From the NCBI RefSeq assembly GCF_036324505.1, contig NC_086351.1, positions 2,051,001 through 2,115,000 of the forward strand: a DNA stretch of 64,000 bases, written 5' to 3'. Shown here piece after piece: positions 22,045-44,000 of this stretch. The notes under the pieces are model-generated. The model was not told the DNA's origin. It searched no databases and saw nothing but the letters and a program-made list of their open reading frames with translations. Source of the stretch: Eleginops maclovinus. Taxonomy: Eukaryota > Chordata > Actinopteri > Perciformes > Eleginopidae. Position numbers and translations under genes: made by a program. Within the stretch, counting starts at the first letter, position 1. Each line of letters starts with the position of its first letter.

Positions 22045-22208
22045 TGTAGCGAGAGCAGATGTGTACCTGTTGTATAGGGAACATATTAGGAGACGGACAT
22101 ACAGGAAGTAGGCAGGAAGTTGTAATACAGTTAATAAAGTGAACTGGACTACTAGTTGGCTCCTGTCTGGAACTATATATATATTCGACATGTACAGAAC
22201 ATGTTACA
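22045..22208 (+). repeat. 3' LTR of the gypsy element
   Basis: Identical to the 5' LTR; preceded by the purine tract at about 22033-22044 and followed by the GTAAG duplication. Confidence 0.95.
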
Positions 22209-22652
22209 GTAAGAGCTTCAACCTGAGGAACATCTGTACTCTTTTTACTGACCAACAACTGGGAGACGTGTGTGTGTAAATGAAGCCATCGGGATCAGAG
22301 TGATAAACAAAGGGGGAAAGTTTATATCATACTTTACTCCACACACTCCTTATTTTAAGAGTGTGCCATCTGTTGTAGAAAGCTGGCACTGGGGCTTTTC
22401 CCTTTCCTGCAGTGTGTTGTATAGGCATGTAAAGGGTCTGGGCCCGGACGCTCCGGACAGGACGTAAAAAGAGGAAGTTTGGTCCTATGATGGATCAGGA
22501 AGCAGTAAATAAAAACCGTTCGCGACATTTGCCGGAGTCTCTTTGGACTCCATGACGCTGATTTCTAATCAGCTAGATGTTCTGACGCCCAGTATAACAG
22601 AGTAACTATGTAATGAGTTAAAAACCCAGCAGAGCCTGGTGTTAACACTCAC

Positions 22653-25600
22653 CCTGTTTTCCTCCTGCTCTGTCGAGGTGTAAAATGCAGTCTGACTTCA
22701 AACTTTCACTTTCGATGTCCCTGTCTGTCTGCAGCTCCTCCCCTTGTTTCATAACCAGCCTTATCAGATGTACAGGTACACATACTGCATGTCCATGTGA
22801 GATAGAAATAGACCTGCAGCTACAACAAACTCTCTCTAAGTCATTGAAATAAAACAATAATACCACAGAGTGAAAATAAAACATCATTCAAACCCGTCCT
22901 TAAGTTAAAGTGTGAAGGGTCAGTGCTCTGGTGTTAACTGTGCATTAAAGGGTTCCCTATCATACAGTTGTTACCAATCAGCTGATATTACATCTCATTC
23001 TGGAAGCTGATGTAGGGGGTGATTCTCTTGACTGCAGCTCGAGGCCTGACTCCTCCCCCAACCGCTCCCCTCATTACAGCAGAGTATAACAGGCACCTGG
23101 TGGCCCTTGGTTCCTCCGGCTCTGCTGTCATGGTGGGTGGTACAGGTAGGCTGCATCACTTATTACATGGAGACATTGGTCTCAGTTATGCTAGAATTCT
23201 ATGCTCACACGCTGCTTCCTTGCACATCTTCCTGTGGTGAGTAGCAGGGCTCTCCCTGTTGATTACTTACATTAATACACTATTTTCCTTCTGAAATGTT
23301 ATGTTCAAATGTGCAGATGGACATCATCAACGGAAAAATGCATCCATATTTCCAGGTCAGAATAATCAAAGTGTAACTGTTCTGACAGCCAGCTCGACAA
23401 TTCATCACTCCTCCTGTTCCTCAGAGGTGAATCCAGAGGGCAGATAAAGGGTGTTCAGTGACTATCAAGCGCTAAAGTAGTCACAGAGAGGGGAACACAG
23501 GGCTCTGCCTGACACGCTGAATCCAAGGAGGAAACTTGAAGCCGTACTGCAGTTGAAGATGTTTTATTTCCCTTGCAATAAAACATACATGCTAACATAC
23601 ATTTTATTGTTGAGTGACTTGCTGTACTGGACTATATGGTGGAAAGAGTTTAGCGGTTTAGCGGTCAACAGAAATGTCAGCACCCTGCCTCCTCTCTCCC
23701 TGTCTCAAACAAAACGGATTCCCCGGTAGATGCAGGTGGTATTCATTAGGCAATCACTCAGCCCCAGTGACACACACCCACAGCCACACACACATACATA
23801 GCTCCGCCAACACACACACACACCTATTACCCCAAGTGACAAGTGAAAAAACACATCCCTGCCCCTACAAAGGGCGTCAACAGGACTTTGAAGGAATGGA
23901 GAATAAATAATGCTGGAAATAACTGACTCTCCAGGAGCCTACAGGTTATACAGATAGCACAAGACTCTTTGTAAGTGAGCTGGATTCATTTGTGGTAATT
24001 TGACGCAGCTGAACAGAAGTCCAATGGATTCAGCAGATAGATCATATATGTATGATATAATGAATCCTGTCTGATAACAGATTAGTGTACACAACAGCCC
24101 TTTGATTGAATCATAAATAAAGCAGGCTGCAGTTCGTTGTTTGTGAAGTTTGTGTGTCACATGTTCAGGAAATAAACAACACAACGAAAAAAAGACAACA
24201 TGTTTAAAAGTCTAGATCAATGCTAAATGTTGTACTCTATTTTGTCTATTTTGGGCATACATATTGGTGAAAGGTATGGAGTAAAATCTGATATCCGGTG
24301 CTAAGTAGGCTACACAAAAATGTAATTGCCAATTAACACGAAAAGAACATGCATATTAAATGTTGTAACATACAATATCTACTGTAAATATGTACAGCAT
24401 GGACAACGTTAGGTCGTCTCAAAGATTACAGACACTAAATTGGTGTGTGAGTCATTTCAAATGATGTATGTAATGAATATGTGGTACAAAGTACAACCCA
24501 ATATAATAAAATAAGCAAGCACTTGGTCCCAAATGTTAGGGAATATGTTGCTTACCTCAGTGCTGATCTCCAGTATCAGGATGCTTTGACACACCTCACA
24601 CTCAGAAAGGTTTCCTAAAGAGAGGAGGAGAACAAGTCGGAGAGACTTTATTCTTCCAGCTCTCGTACAAAGATGAACTCTGAATTGAATGCACAGTTTC
24701 CAGAAGTACAATGAATGATTGTGTCTATATTTCCAATGAGCAAACATAGTGGTGATTCATATATTTAGTCAGATCAGGTTACACTTTCAAAATACAATAA
24801 ATAAATGAACTGTTTCCGGATTATAAGATATTGAATGATAGGATATTTCTAATAATATCACAGATAATGTTAATATCATCTAACAACCAGATTAACAACA
24901 CTACTCTTTCTACATGTTCTATGCACAGACAGAAGTACAATTTCAGTTTAGAAAACTAAAGTCTGTACTGGATAATCCTTTATATAACAATGACTCCGCA
25001 TACTTGATCCTCCAGTTAGAGACTGGTCATCTTTAAAACGGATATTCCATATTCAACATTAGATAAACACAAACCCTTTCAAAGTACCACAAGTACATTT
25101 TCAGCTAAGTAAGGCTAATACAAAGTAATTGATTGAGTTCATTTGGTACAGGTCAGCTTGTCACGACCTCGACTCAAAGCAGGAGCATCCAAAAGCACGA
25201 CCCAGAGACACATTCTTGAATGTAACAGAAATATCTTTTAATTAAGATGAACACAAAAAGATCCTTCTTTCAGGGTAGGTATCGAGGAGTAACACAAAGC
25301 GCTCACAAGGAGGAAAAACACTAGACTAACATCTAACTAACAAAAGGAGAACTTCAGGATCATCTCTTCTCTAGAGATTAACCTAAGCTTGAAACGCATT
25401 TAAAAACAAATATATTTCTATTTTGACATTTTATATTGCAAATATTTGGAATTACAAAGTATAATAAACTATTTTGAAATATATATTATAAACTGGATTT
25501 AGAGAAAATATATTGTCTCTAAATCCAGTTTATATTAATCCCCCCCCCTTGCAGAAATGTAACATACCAAGTTATCTCTGGATTACTGCTGCGCACATTA

Positions 25601-27188
25601 AAAGCCACCACTTTGATCGCTATGCAACTCATCTTTTGGTGTATCTGCCTCCACAGGAACACTGATGCTCATTCAGTAGCACGTGTGAGGTTGTGGGTTA
25701 GAGGCCGATATGGTGCCCTGCACAGTGAGAACTAGAAAAGGACAAAGTAGGTGACCGTGTGGATGCCTGTTCGCACCTTGCAAACTTTAATAAATCATTT
25801 AAATATATATTTTTGTCAGTTGTGCATCGTTGTTAATGCAGATTAGCTTTGAGAACGACATTAAGAACGATTTAAAGTAATAAGTCTGTCACAAATAACT
25901 GGTCTAAATGGTTCATTTAAGCTTTCAACGTTTTTGAAGAAGCAACCACACAGTCACCTAATTGTGTCGTCGTGTAGTCCTCACTGTGAGCGTCCTGATA
26001 TCGGTATTGTTACCACGGCCTCAAATATTCGCACTGAATGAGCAGCATATGTTCCTATGGAGACAAATATAGCAAAAGAGAAATGTAAACCACAGATAAA
26101 ACGATCAAAATGTGCATTTCCTGGTCAGTCCACATTGGTTCCTTAAAGTACACCCCCCCACACAAATCTGCTTCACATTGTAGAATATCACCAGTTGAGG
26201 AGCAACAAGTTAATGGTAACACCGGCAGTTTGCTAAGCCCTCCCAGTGACGATATTTGCGTTGGATGCAGCATCACACGTCCATAGAAATAGTCAGTTCC
26301 GGCAAATCAGTCAATATAGAGTCTCTTCTCTTTCCACTTCTGCTGCCAAAGGTTTTGTTCAGTTTTGTGAACACACACATTATCAAATAAACCTTGTAGC
26401 TGCTCATACCTGACTCAATGTGCGATGATTAGCCACGGTGCTAATGCTAATGCTAGCATGCTAATTAGCACGCATAGCGAATCTGAAATAATGTAACAAA
26501 GTTCCAACTGGCTGGTTTTTAACTGATGTAGCCATAGACTGTATCTATGGATGTAGCAGCTTAAGCCCAATGCTAAAGCTGCTATGTGATGGCTTAACCT
26601 CACTGGTGCTCCAATGCCGGTGGTTTAGTATTAGCCCCTGTAACACCTGCGTCGGGAACTCTATGAACACCTGAACAATAAAAAGAATGCTCCAGTATTA
26701 AATTAAAGACTCAATAATACTGTGGCTGGCGGTACGAGTGTGAGGAGACTCATAGTTTGGAAGTCGCATTGTTTATATGGACACTGTACTCTGATGCAAG
26801 AAAGAAAAAGGTAGCCTCTTTCTCAGGTATACACTCACAATACTTCCACTGGATCTTCACAGGAACCTGTAAAACAGAACATAAGACAAACTGTTACCAG
26901 ATGAACAAACGTTAAGTAACGGTAGCTAAAACACCTGCAGCTTTAGCATTACGCTAGCGTGTAGCTTTAGCATTACGCTAGCATGTTGAGACCAGACCGG
27001 TCTTTTAGCTAATCATTTTCACCGGAAGATATCTACAGAGAAATATAGATGTTTTCAAACTCACCATTCCAAGTAAAGTTGCTTTCAAAAACACACAGCT
27101 TATCAAAGTACTCAGTCGGTAATTCAACAACGACCCTCTGCTCTGCTCTACTGTACTTCCGCCACACGGTACTGCAGCTTCCAAACAT
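22653..27188 (-). CDS. 5' exons of an unrecognised gene (86 aa visible)
   Basis: Three minus-strand exons join with matching phases: 27065-27188 (ATG at 27188, A at -3; 41 codons plus one base), 24556-24614 (CTTTAG acceptor, GTAAGC donor; reads NLSECEVCQSILILEISTE) and 22653-22728 (CTGCAG acceptor, GTGAGT donor; reads TDRDIESESLKSDCILHL and on to GGKQ). The first exon begins [17 protein letters not shown] and ends [10 protein letters not shown]. No domain is recognised. The next exon, phase 1, was not found; anything below 22.2 kb would need to lie beyond the gypsy insertion. A 28-nt candidate at 26839-26866 with good splice sites breaks the frame and may be an alternative exon. Support for the first exon also comes from its duplicate at 27349-27682. 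Confidence 0.55.
23038..23145 (+). CDS. Orphan exon-like segment, phase 1-1, 36 codons
   Basis: A 108-nt open segment between a TTGACTGCAG acceptor and a GTAGGC donor. In the open frame it reads GLTPPPTAPLITAEYNRHL and continues to VMVGGTG. Length is a multiple of three with symmetric phase. It is on the plus strand like the exon at 17357, but their phases (0 out, 1 in) do not join directly, so an intermediate exon would be needed. Product not recognised. Confidence 0.35.
23146..24555. other. Intronic/intergenic stretch, no gene seen
   Basis: Lies in an intron of the unidentified minus-strand gene. Contains short CA-rich runs (around 23.77-23.82 kb) and AT-rich unique sequence. Only short ORFs. 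Confidence 0.5.
25150..25405. repeat. Interspersed repeat, inverted partner at 29.85 kb
   Basis: Bases of about 25325-25402 match the reverse complement of about 29853-29939 over some 80 bp, including the shared core AAGCTTGAAACGCAT / ATGCGTTTCAAGCTT. The two fragments belong to the same dispersed element in opposite orientation. The family is not assigned; the neighbouring text at 29.5-29.8 kb looks like a fish LINE or LTR-element untranslated region. Confidence 0.55.
25488..25533. repeat. Perfect 18-bp hairpin with 10-nt loop
   Basis: Arms 25488-25505 and 25516-25533 are exact reverse complements (TCTCTAAATCCAGTTTAT and its partner), separated by 10 AT-rich bases. A small palindrome of unknown origin, possibly the remnant of a fold-back element. 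Confidence 0.85.
26939..26983. repeat. 22-bp duplication and GCTAATGCTA-type satellite words
   Basis: GTAGCTTTAGCATTACGCTA occurs twice in tandem here, and similar GCTAATGCTAATGCTAGC words occur at about 26438-26468. These are frequent low-complexity words in fish introns. Confidence 0.6.
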
Positions 27189-27304
27189 TTCCACTTCCGC
27201 TTCCGGGGAAAGACACGCCTTCAGATGACCAAACCGGATCAGCTGATTTGCTAACATTAAATACCTGAGAATCAGAAGGGAGGCACCCACCGCGCAGGTA
27301 TTTA

Positions 27305-27699
<395 letters not shown>

Positions 27700-28149
27700 C
27701 TAAAACTATCTGTAGATATCTTCTGGTGAAAATGATTAGAATTGTCTTTTTTTTATAAGTTGTTATTTTTACATTTCTGCTATTTATTTTAATTGAATTT
27801 TGTTTCTCATTTGTTGTTTTCTATTATTGTTTAAATGTTTCTTGTTTCTCACATTTACTGTTCATATTTTACTTTATTCTGATTCATTGTTGTTTTTATT
27901 GTATTTTTTAAATGTTTCTTATGTGTAGTTTTGCATATTTGTTGTCAAAGTGTTTCTATATTTCTTATTTCTAACATGTTTTTGCACCAAAGTGTTGAAC
28001 GGAGGGATGGATAAAAACCCACTCTGCTTTGAAAGGCGATTAAATCAATAGAAATGAAAGTGAAATGTGTAAATGAATGTCTGTGGATTAGTACAAACGT
28101 GCAGAGTCCTCCTGTTATGTGTATTATGGCTATTTCACCTGTCATTTTT

Positions 28150-28694
28150 TGTGGTAGAAACTTCTGAAGCAATGGAGACGAAACCCAGAGAGACACGGGG
28201 AGAGCAGGAACTTTGATGGCAAAACACTGATGGGTTTATTTGGAGTTGCGGCCGGAGAATTGACAAGACATTTGCTGCAGTCACGAGTTGACAGAGCGGT
28301 TGCCCGACCAATTCTTAAGATCTCAAAAACAGGAAGAGGTTTTACGTAGTTCCGAATAGGTAATCAACATAAGCCAAGCAGCAGACTGAACAAGCTCGGA
28401 CAATACATCTAACTTAAACTGTCATCTGGGTCACACAGAAGGTGTCTACCGGAGCCTCTGGGGCCAGGTAAACTGGTGCCAGCTTTCCCTAAACAATGAA
28501 GCCAATCTTAGGTCAGCATGATCTCGTACCCAGTGTGCGAACAACAAGGCTTTAGAAGCCCAGGCTGCCCCTCCTTAATGAAGATAACAGCACCTGCAAG
28601 GCCGAAAAACTCTGCCATGGCAATACAGACAGAGGAAGGAGAACATGATGAACTAGGTCAAAGGTTAAACCCCTAAGCTAAATATTCCCTAACA
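28150..28694 (-). mobile_element. 3' LTR of a retrovirus-like element, truncated
   Basis: On the minus strand a unit starts TGTTAGGGAATATT at 28694 and ends CTACCACA at 28150 (about 545 bp). It is preceded by a polypurine tract AAAAAGAGAGGAAC and contains AATAAA at 28235-28240. The tract marks it as a 3' LTR, with internal sequence expected above 28.7 kb. No gag, pol or env reading frame remains there, and no second LTR is visible. Retroviral versus gypsy origin is undecided. Confidence 0.5.
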
Positions 28695-29028
28695 GTTCCT
28701 CTCTTTTTATCAAAGTTGATAACCAAAACCTACCCTAATTATACTTAGTCAATTCTAATCTCATTCATTAACTTATGAAATGTTAAAGACTGTAAGAGTA
28801 ACGGTATTCTGAGTCTGAAGGTAAACAACAGTTATTCTACCAATTATCAAGGACTATGAAGAATCTCAAATTCAGATTCAAAATGCTATATATTTTAAAC
28901 TATTCAGTCCATAAAGTTTAATATTATAGAAAGGTCAATTTAGGATTACATTACTCTAACTTCAGTAAGTATTAAATCAAAAGACTGTGGCATGAGAGCA
29001 TAATGATTACTTCAATTATCTATCAGCA

Positions 29029-29272
29029 GGGGCTCAGTCAGTAGGGGCTTGGACTGGGAATCGTAGGGTTGCCGGTTCAAGTCCCCGAACCGACTTGAAA
29101 TACGGAAGGTGGACTGCTACTAGGAGAGGTCCCAGTTCACCTCCTGTGGTGCCCTTGAGCAAGGCACCGGACACCTCCTATACCCCCTCCCCATTGCTCC
29201 CCAGGCGCTGCACGATAGCTGCCCACTGCTCTGCTGTGTGCATGTAACTGACAAATAAAGAGGGTTTCATCC
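29029..29272 (+). mobile_element. tRNA-derived SINE
   Basis: The head resembles a tRNA, with a pol III B box GGTTCAAGTCC at 29074-29084 and an upstream A-box-like GGGGCTCAGTCAGTAGGGGC. The body contains the common fish SINE words CCCTTGAGCAAGGCACC and CCATTGCTCCCCAGGCGCTG. The tail contains AATAAAGAGGG. It is not a functional tRNA gene: no closed acceptor stem. Confidence 0.8.
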
Positions 29273-29449
29273 TCTGACTCTATCTTCTATCCATCTATAT
29301 TGTTATTTCAAAGTCTGAAAAGGAAATGTGAAACAGTTCTCAAAATGTTTAACAATCTCAAAAAATAAAAGATTAGGCAAAAATGTGAAAACTTTTGGCA
29401 AAACCTGGAAAGGAAGGACTAAGCATTATTAAAACTTGAGTCCATACAT

Positions 29450-29945
29450 TTATGCTACAGCTGGTTGTCAAATCCGTGAGTGATGTTTATTTATTATGTC
29501 TGGCATTAAATCACATATTTACGTCAAGTCAGCTCTCATGGATTCACGTCATGTCCGTCTCAGTGTGTTTGTCACGTCTAGTCCATCCCCCGTGTTTCAT
29601 GTCATGTCTCGTTTTCCTCTTCCGGTTCTATTTTGGACTTGCCTCATGTTTCTCATTCCAAGTCCAGTTACTTCTTCCCTTTGTGTGTTTTCCCACCATC
29701 GTCAGCGTCTGCCCCGCCCCTGATTGTTTCCACCTGTCCCCCCCCCCCCCCCCCCCCCCCCCCACCTGTCCGGTGTCAGTTCCTCTTGTTTGTCCCCTGT
29801 TGCGGTCAGGCCTCAGAGTGTTTAGTCAAGTCAAGTGTGCTTCTTTTTTTTTGATGCGTTTCAAGCTTAGGTTAATCTCTAGAGAAGAGATGATCCTGAA
29901 GTTCTCCTTTTGTTAGTTAGATGTTAGTCTAGTGTTCCTCTGCTC
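29450..29945. repeat. Retroelement-derived segment with 26-bp poly-C run
   Basis: Contains fish retroelement-like words (CCTGATTGTTTCCACCTGTC) around an uninterrupted run of 26 C at 29738-29763. The end (29853-29939) is the inverted partner of 25.3 kb. ORFs here are proline and cysteine shadows of the run. Confidence 0.55.
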
Positions 29946-29985
29946 GGGTCGGCTTCACGGAGCGGCTCACACTGCTATTGGTTTA

Positions 29986-30029
29986 TTCAGTTCCGTATCA
30001 CTGGGAGGTCAGTGTGATACGGAACTGAA
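29986..30029. repeat. Perfect 16-bp hairpin with 12-nt loop
   Basis: TTCAGTTCCGTATCAC (29986-30001) and GTGATACGGAACTGAA (30014-30029) are exact complements; the loop itself ends in CAGT. It may be a small fold-back element or a structured RNA; nothing nearby decides. Confidence 0.85.
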
Positions 30030-30576
30030 CCAGGAAGGAGAGAAAGGAATCCAATCGAGGCGTTTCAGGCAGGGGGAGGGAACTTTGGGATTTTAGCTTT
30101 TGCAGACCTATTACACGCACACAAATATAAATAACTCACTACAGGGAAGGGAAACCCCCCAAAAGCATAATATAGGACAAATAATGAAAGAAATCAATTT
30201 AAAAAAAGCAACATAGATAAAAAAAACAATAAAATAAAGAACTATTTCTACATACACTAAAAATACATTTTAAAATAATTGTATATTGACATTGAATTAA
30301 AAAATAATAATAAGAGAAAGCATTTATATCTTCAAGAAAATGTGTGAATGTAGTACAACCAACAGGGGATGTTAGAAGAAGTGTGAAGGGACGTTATTTA
30401 ATATTTAGAAATAAGAAAGAAAAACAATTGAAACGAACCTACACAGACTTACAACCTATTTAAACAATTTAGTGTAATTTTACAATCAAACACACCACCC
30501 AGCCACACCAAGTACACTGTGGAAAGAGCCTCAAACTTAACACGCTACAACTACAAATGACAACAAAACCTTTGCA

Positions 30577-31170
30577 TCTCTGAATCATGTTTCCGTCCTA
30601 AAATAGTTTTTTTTTTTAAATATCTTTTATTTTTTTCTATTTGTCTTTTGTGTACACCATTTTTTCCAGAGTAAATTCCTCGTATTGGTAATAAAAGCGA
30701 TCCTGATCCAATAAATGTGTATTTAAATGTGTAGTTCACATCATAGCCACTAGAGGCCACTAACGAGTCATTAGACTGTTTACAAAAGTTGTTGTTCTTA
30801 ATGTGTTTGAACACTTAACCCCGCTAGTCTTTTCTCTCCGGTTATGGCTTTTAGGCTTTAAAGATAAAAGTCAATAAATCACTAAATTCACATCGAGTTT
30901 CTCTTCTTTTCACTGCTCTCTCACTTCTTTGAATCATGTTTCATCCTTCAAGTTTGTTTGAGAGGTGTAGTTCACATCCTAGCCGCCAGAGGCCGCCAAC
31001 GAAACTTCTTCAAAAGTTTTCTTTTTTTTTACAGATGTGTAATGTGTTTTAGAATTTAAAAAACCCATGCCATCTCTTGCATCGTCTTTGGTTGAGGCTT
31101 TTGGGGTGAAACGAGATAAATAAATCACCTTTTCTTCCTTCTTATAGTTTCACTTCTACTGTTCTATCTC
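30577..31170 (+). repeat. Diverged tandem duplication upstream of ctss
   Basis: Two direct copies of about 250-350 bp (starting near 30582 and 30934) share TTGAATCATGTTTC, then GTGTAGTTCACATC-TAGCC-C and AGAGGCC-CCAACGA, and end in similar GAGTTTC-CTTCT pyrimidine-rich text. Both lie directly upstream of the first ctss exon. Confidence 0.65.
31146..31157 (+). promoter_or_regulatory. ISRE-like motif upstream of ctss
   Basis: AGTTTCACTTCT matches the interferon-stimulated response element core AGTTTCnnTTTC at all but one defined position, about 165 bp upstream of the first ATG. A second near match, AGTTTCTCTTCT, lies at 30896-30907 in the duplicated segment. In mammals CTSS is induced by interferon-gamma through such a site; for this fish it is an inference. 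Confidence 0.4.
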
Positions 31171-31321
31171 TGCTCAGTCTCCTCAGGTGATTTCTTCACA
31201 CACCGCCGAGTTGCAGCTTTCTGTTTCTAAAGAGGAAGAGGAGCGACACACCATGTGACGCTTTCTTCATAACTAACAAACCAGGAAAACCAGTCAGTGA
31301 AATCAACACAGAAGAGCAGCC

Positions 31322-42125
<10,804 letters not shown>

Positions 42126-42354
42126 CTGCAGGCTGTTTAATTTACGTCCGCCTTAGTTTCATATATCCACTATTTAAAAAAATGTTATAATGATCATAGC
42201 AGCTTTGGTCAGGTTTGGGAAATTCCATTTAACAGACCTTTTTGAGGGGGAAAAGCCAAGAACATGTAATCTTTAAATACTACAGTTTTAACAATCAACG
42301 TTGTCTTTACTCTGTGTTTGTTTGTGCCTCACTGTATGTGTTTGAATCTTTAAT

Positions 42355-42360
42355 AATAAA
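42355..42360 (+). promoter_or_regulatory. Polyadenylation signal of ctss
   Basis: AATAAA about 230 bp after the ctss stop codon. Confidence 0.6.
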
Positions 42361-42399
42361 GAGACATGTACTGTGTAATATTGCCCTTTCACATCGGTC

Positions 42400-44000
42400 T
42401 TCTGACGTGATGGCGGCCATCTGATTTCACACCGGCGGTTTCAGGGGTTTTCACTCTGTTAAATCTGCCATGAAAACTGCCTGAAAGGATTCCATTGACT
42501 CCTTGGAAAATTGGCTTGTTGGTCAATTTAGCTTTTACATGTTACGACAGAAGGAAAGCCAAAATCAATACCTACGTCTCTGGTAAATATCTCTGTCCTG
42601 TGCACATGCTGATGGTGTAGCATGTCATAATGCCGCCTGCAGGCTAGTAACATGGTCTTGAAGAAGAACAGCCTTTTGATTTGTTGCTGTTGTTGTCCCG
42701 CTGACCCTCTCATCAAACATTGAGTCTATTTGTTTTCAAAGAAGTCCAAGGAGTCATTTAAAACCGTCTGTTATTTGAAGCTTTTTAGAATTTAAAAGAG
42801 GAGATGAATACCTCTCTCCTAATGTCGTTCAAATGTGAAGCTAACTCCAGGATCTGGTTTAGCCAACAAAGAAAAGCTTACTAATGACGTGGCATGTCTC
42901 TTTTCATTAACCGCACTAAACAACACAACATACTAAACTATAAAGAGCTGCAGTCTAATGACAGAGCGTTAACTGCAGCTCTTTATGCTAAGCTAACTTG
43001 CTTCTGGGGGCTCAGAATTACCATACAGACTTCACGGTTAGGGCTTCACAGCAAGAAACAGCATACCTCCAGTGACAGTAGTGACCCTAGAGACATGTAT
43101 TTATACATACAGTGCATTTTACAAACCACCTGTGTTGAGAAGCATTGTTTGAACCCAAAAATACCAATAATTAAGGCTGAATTTACATTTGAGAATTTTA
43201 AACCCAAGTAAATAGCATTTTGATGTTGAGGAATATAACATGCATAGGGTTTGATGGTTTTATTCAGGACCATAGACGGCTAAAAGAAGCAGATGTTAGA
43301 CTGCATACTTTAAAGGCAGGGTTTACGAGGGGACTTTATTACCGTTATTTACTTTCCTAATTAAATACAGTAAAAGGCTTATTGGAAACCAAAAGAATAT
43401 CATTGTCAGTATTGGCCTTTAAAAGCCGAGCAGGGTCACCCGCTAATCCCTCCAGGAAGGTCAGCATAGAGTCAACAGAATGCAGTGTTGGGTTACAAAT
43501 GAGTCATTTTATTTTTTTAGTGCAACATCACAACAAACAATTTTCACATGAGGTATTCAAAGGGATTTTCTTTAGTTGTTGATACAAAATGTCCCACCAT
43601 GATTGACGTTTAAAGTGTTGTGTATCTTTTTTTTTTTTTTGAAAGCCTTTGGTTGGTTAGCCACATTCATTAGTAAGTCTAACACATGGACAAGAATGGC
43701 ACGATAAAGCATGGTGGGTCGAGTCCAAGCTGAGGAAACTCAGACTCAGTCAAATATAATATTTCCCTCAGCTCTTCCCCGTTTAAAGCTTTTGTATGGA
43801 TTTCATTATTTCCTACTTACAACAGTGGGATCGAACAGTATTTCAACTACACTAGACATTTTGGAAAAAACAGGGGTGGGAGGGGTGGCTTACAAATGTG
43901 GAAAAATAGCTTCTGTCTCCTCCGACCTTTTTTATTTTTGGATGAGCGCTTAATTCTTGGGCTTTTTCTGTTACAGCAAGTCACATGATGCTAGTTTTCC
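42400..44000. other. Intergenic stretch between ctss and the ONECUT gene
   Basis: Convergent genes flank it: ctss ends from the left, the ONECUT transcript from the right. No coding evidence. TTTATT at 43508-43513 is a minus-strand AATAAA that could end a very long ONECUT 3' UTR. Confidence 0.4.

Larger units (their letters stand above)
17482..22213 (+). mobile_element. Full-length Ty3/gypsy LTR retrotransposon with 5-bp TSD
   Basis: A 4722-bp element (17487-22208) flanked by the target duplication GTAAG at 17482-17486 and 22209-22213. The 5' LTR is 17487-17650 and the 3' LTR 22045-22208; both are 164 bp, start TGTA, end TACA, and I see no base difference between them. A primer-binding site starting TGGTGTCAG lies directly after the 5' LTR and fits a tRNA-Leu 3' end. 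The polypurine tract AAAGGGGGGAGA lies directly before the 3' LTR. One gag-pol ORF and no envelope gene. Identical LTRs and an open ORF mean a very recent insertion. Confidence 0.97.

Noticed and set aside
26839..26866. 28-nt exon with good splice sites in the minus-strand gene
   Set aside because: Including it breaks the frame into the next exon, whereas exon 1 joins 24556-24614 directly in phase. It was kept only as a possible alternative exon.
29029..29100. Possible tRNA gene
   Set aside because: A- and B-box-like words are present but there is no acceptor stem, and a SINE body follows.
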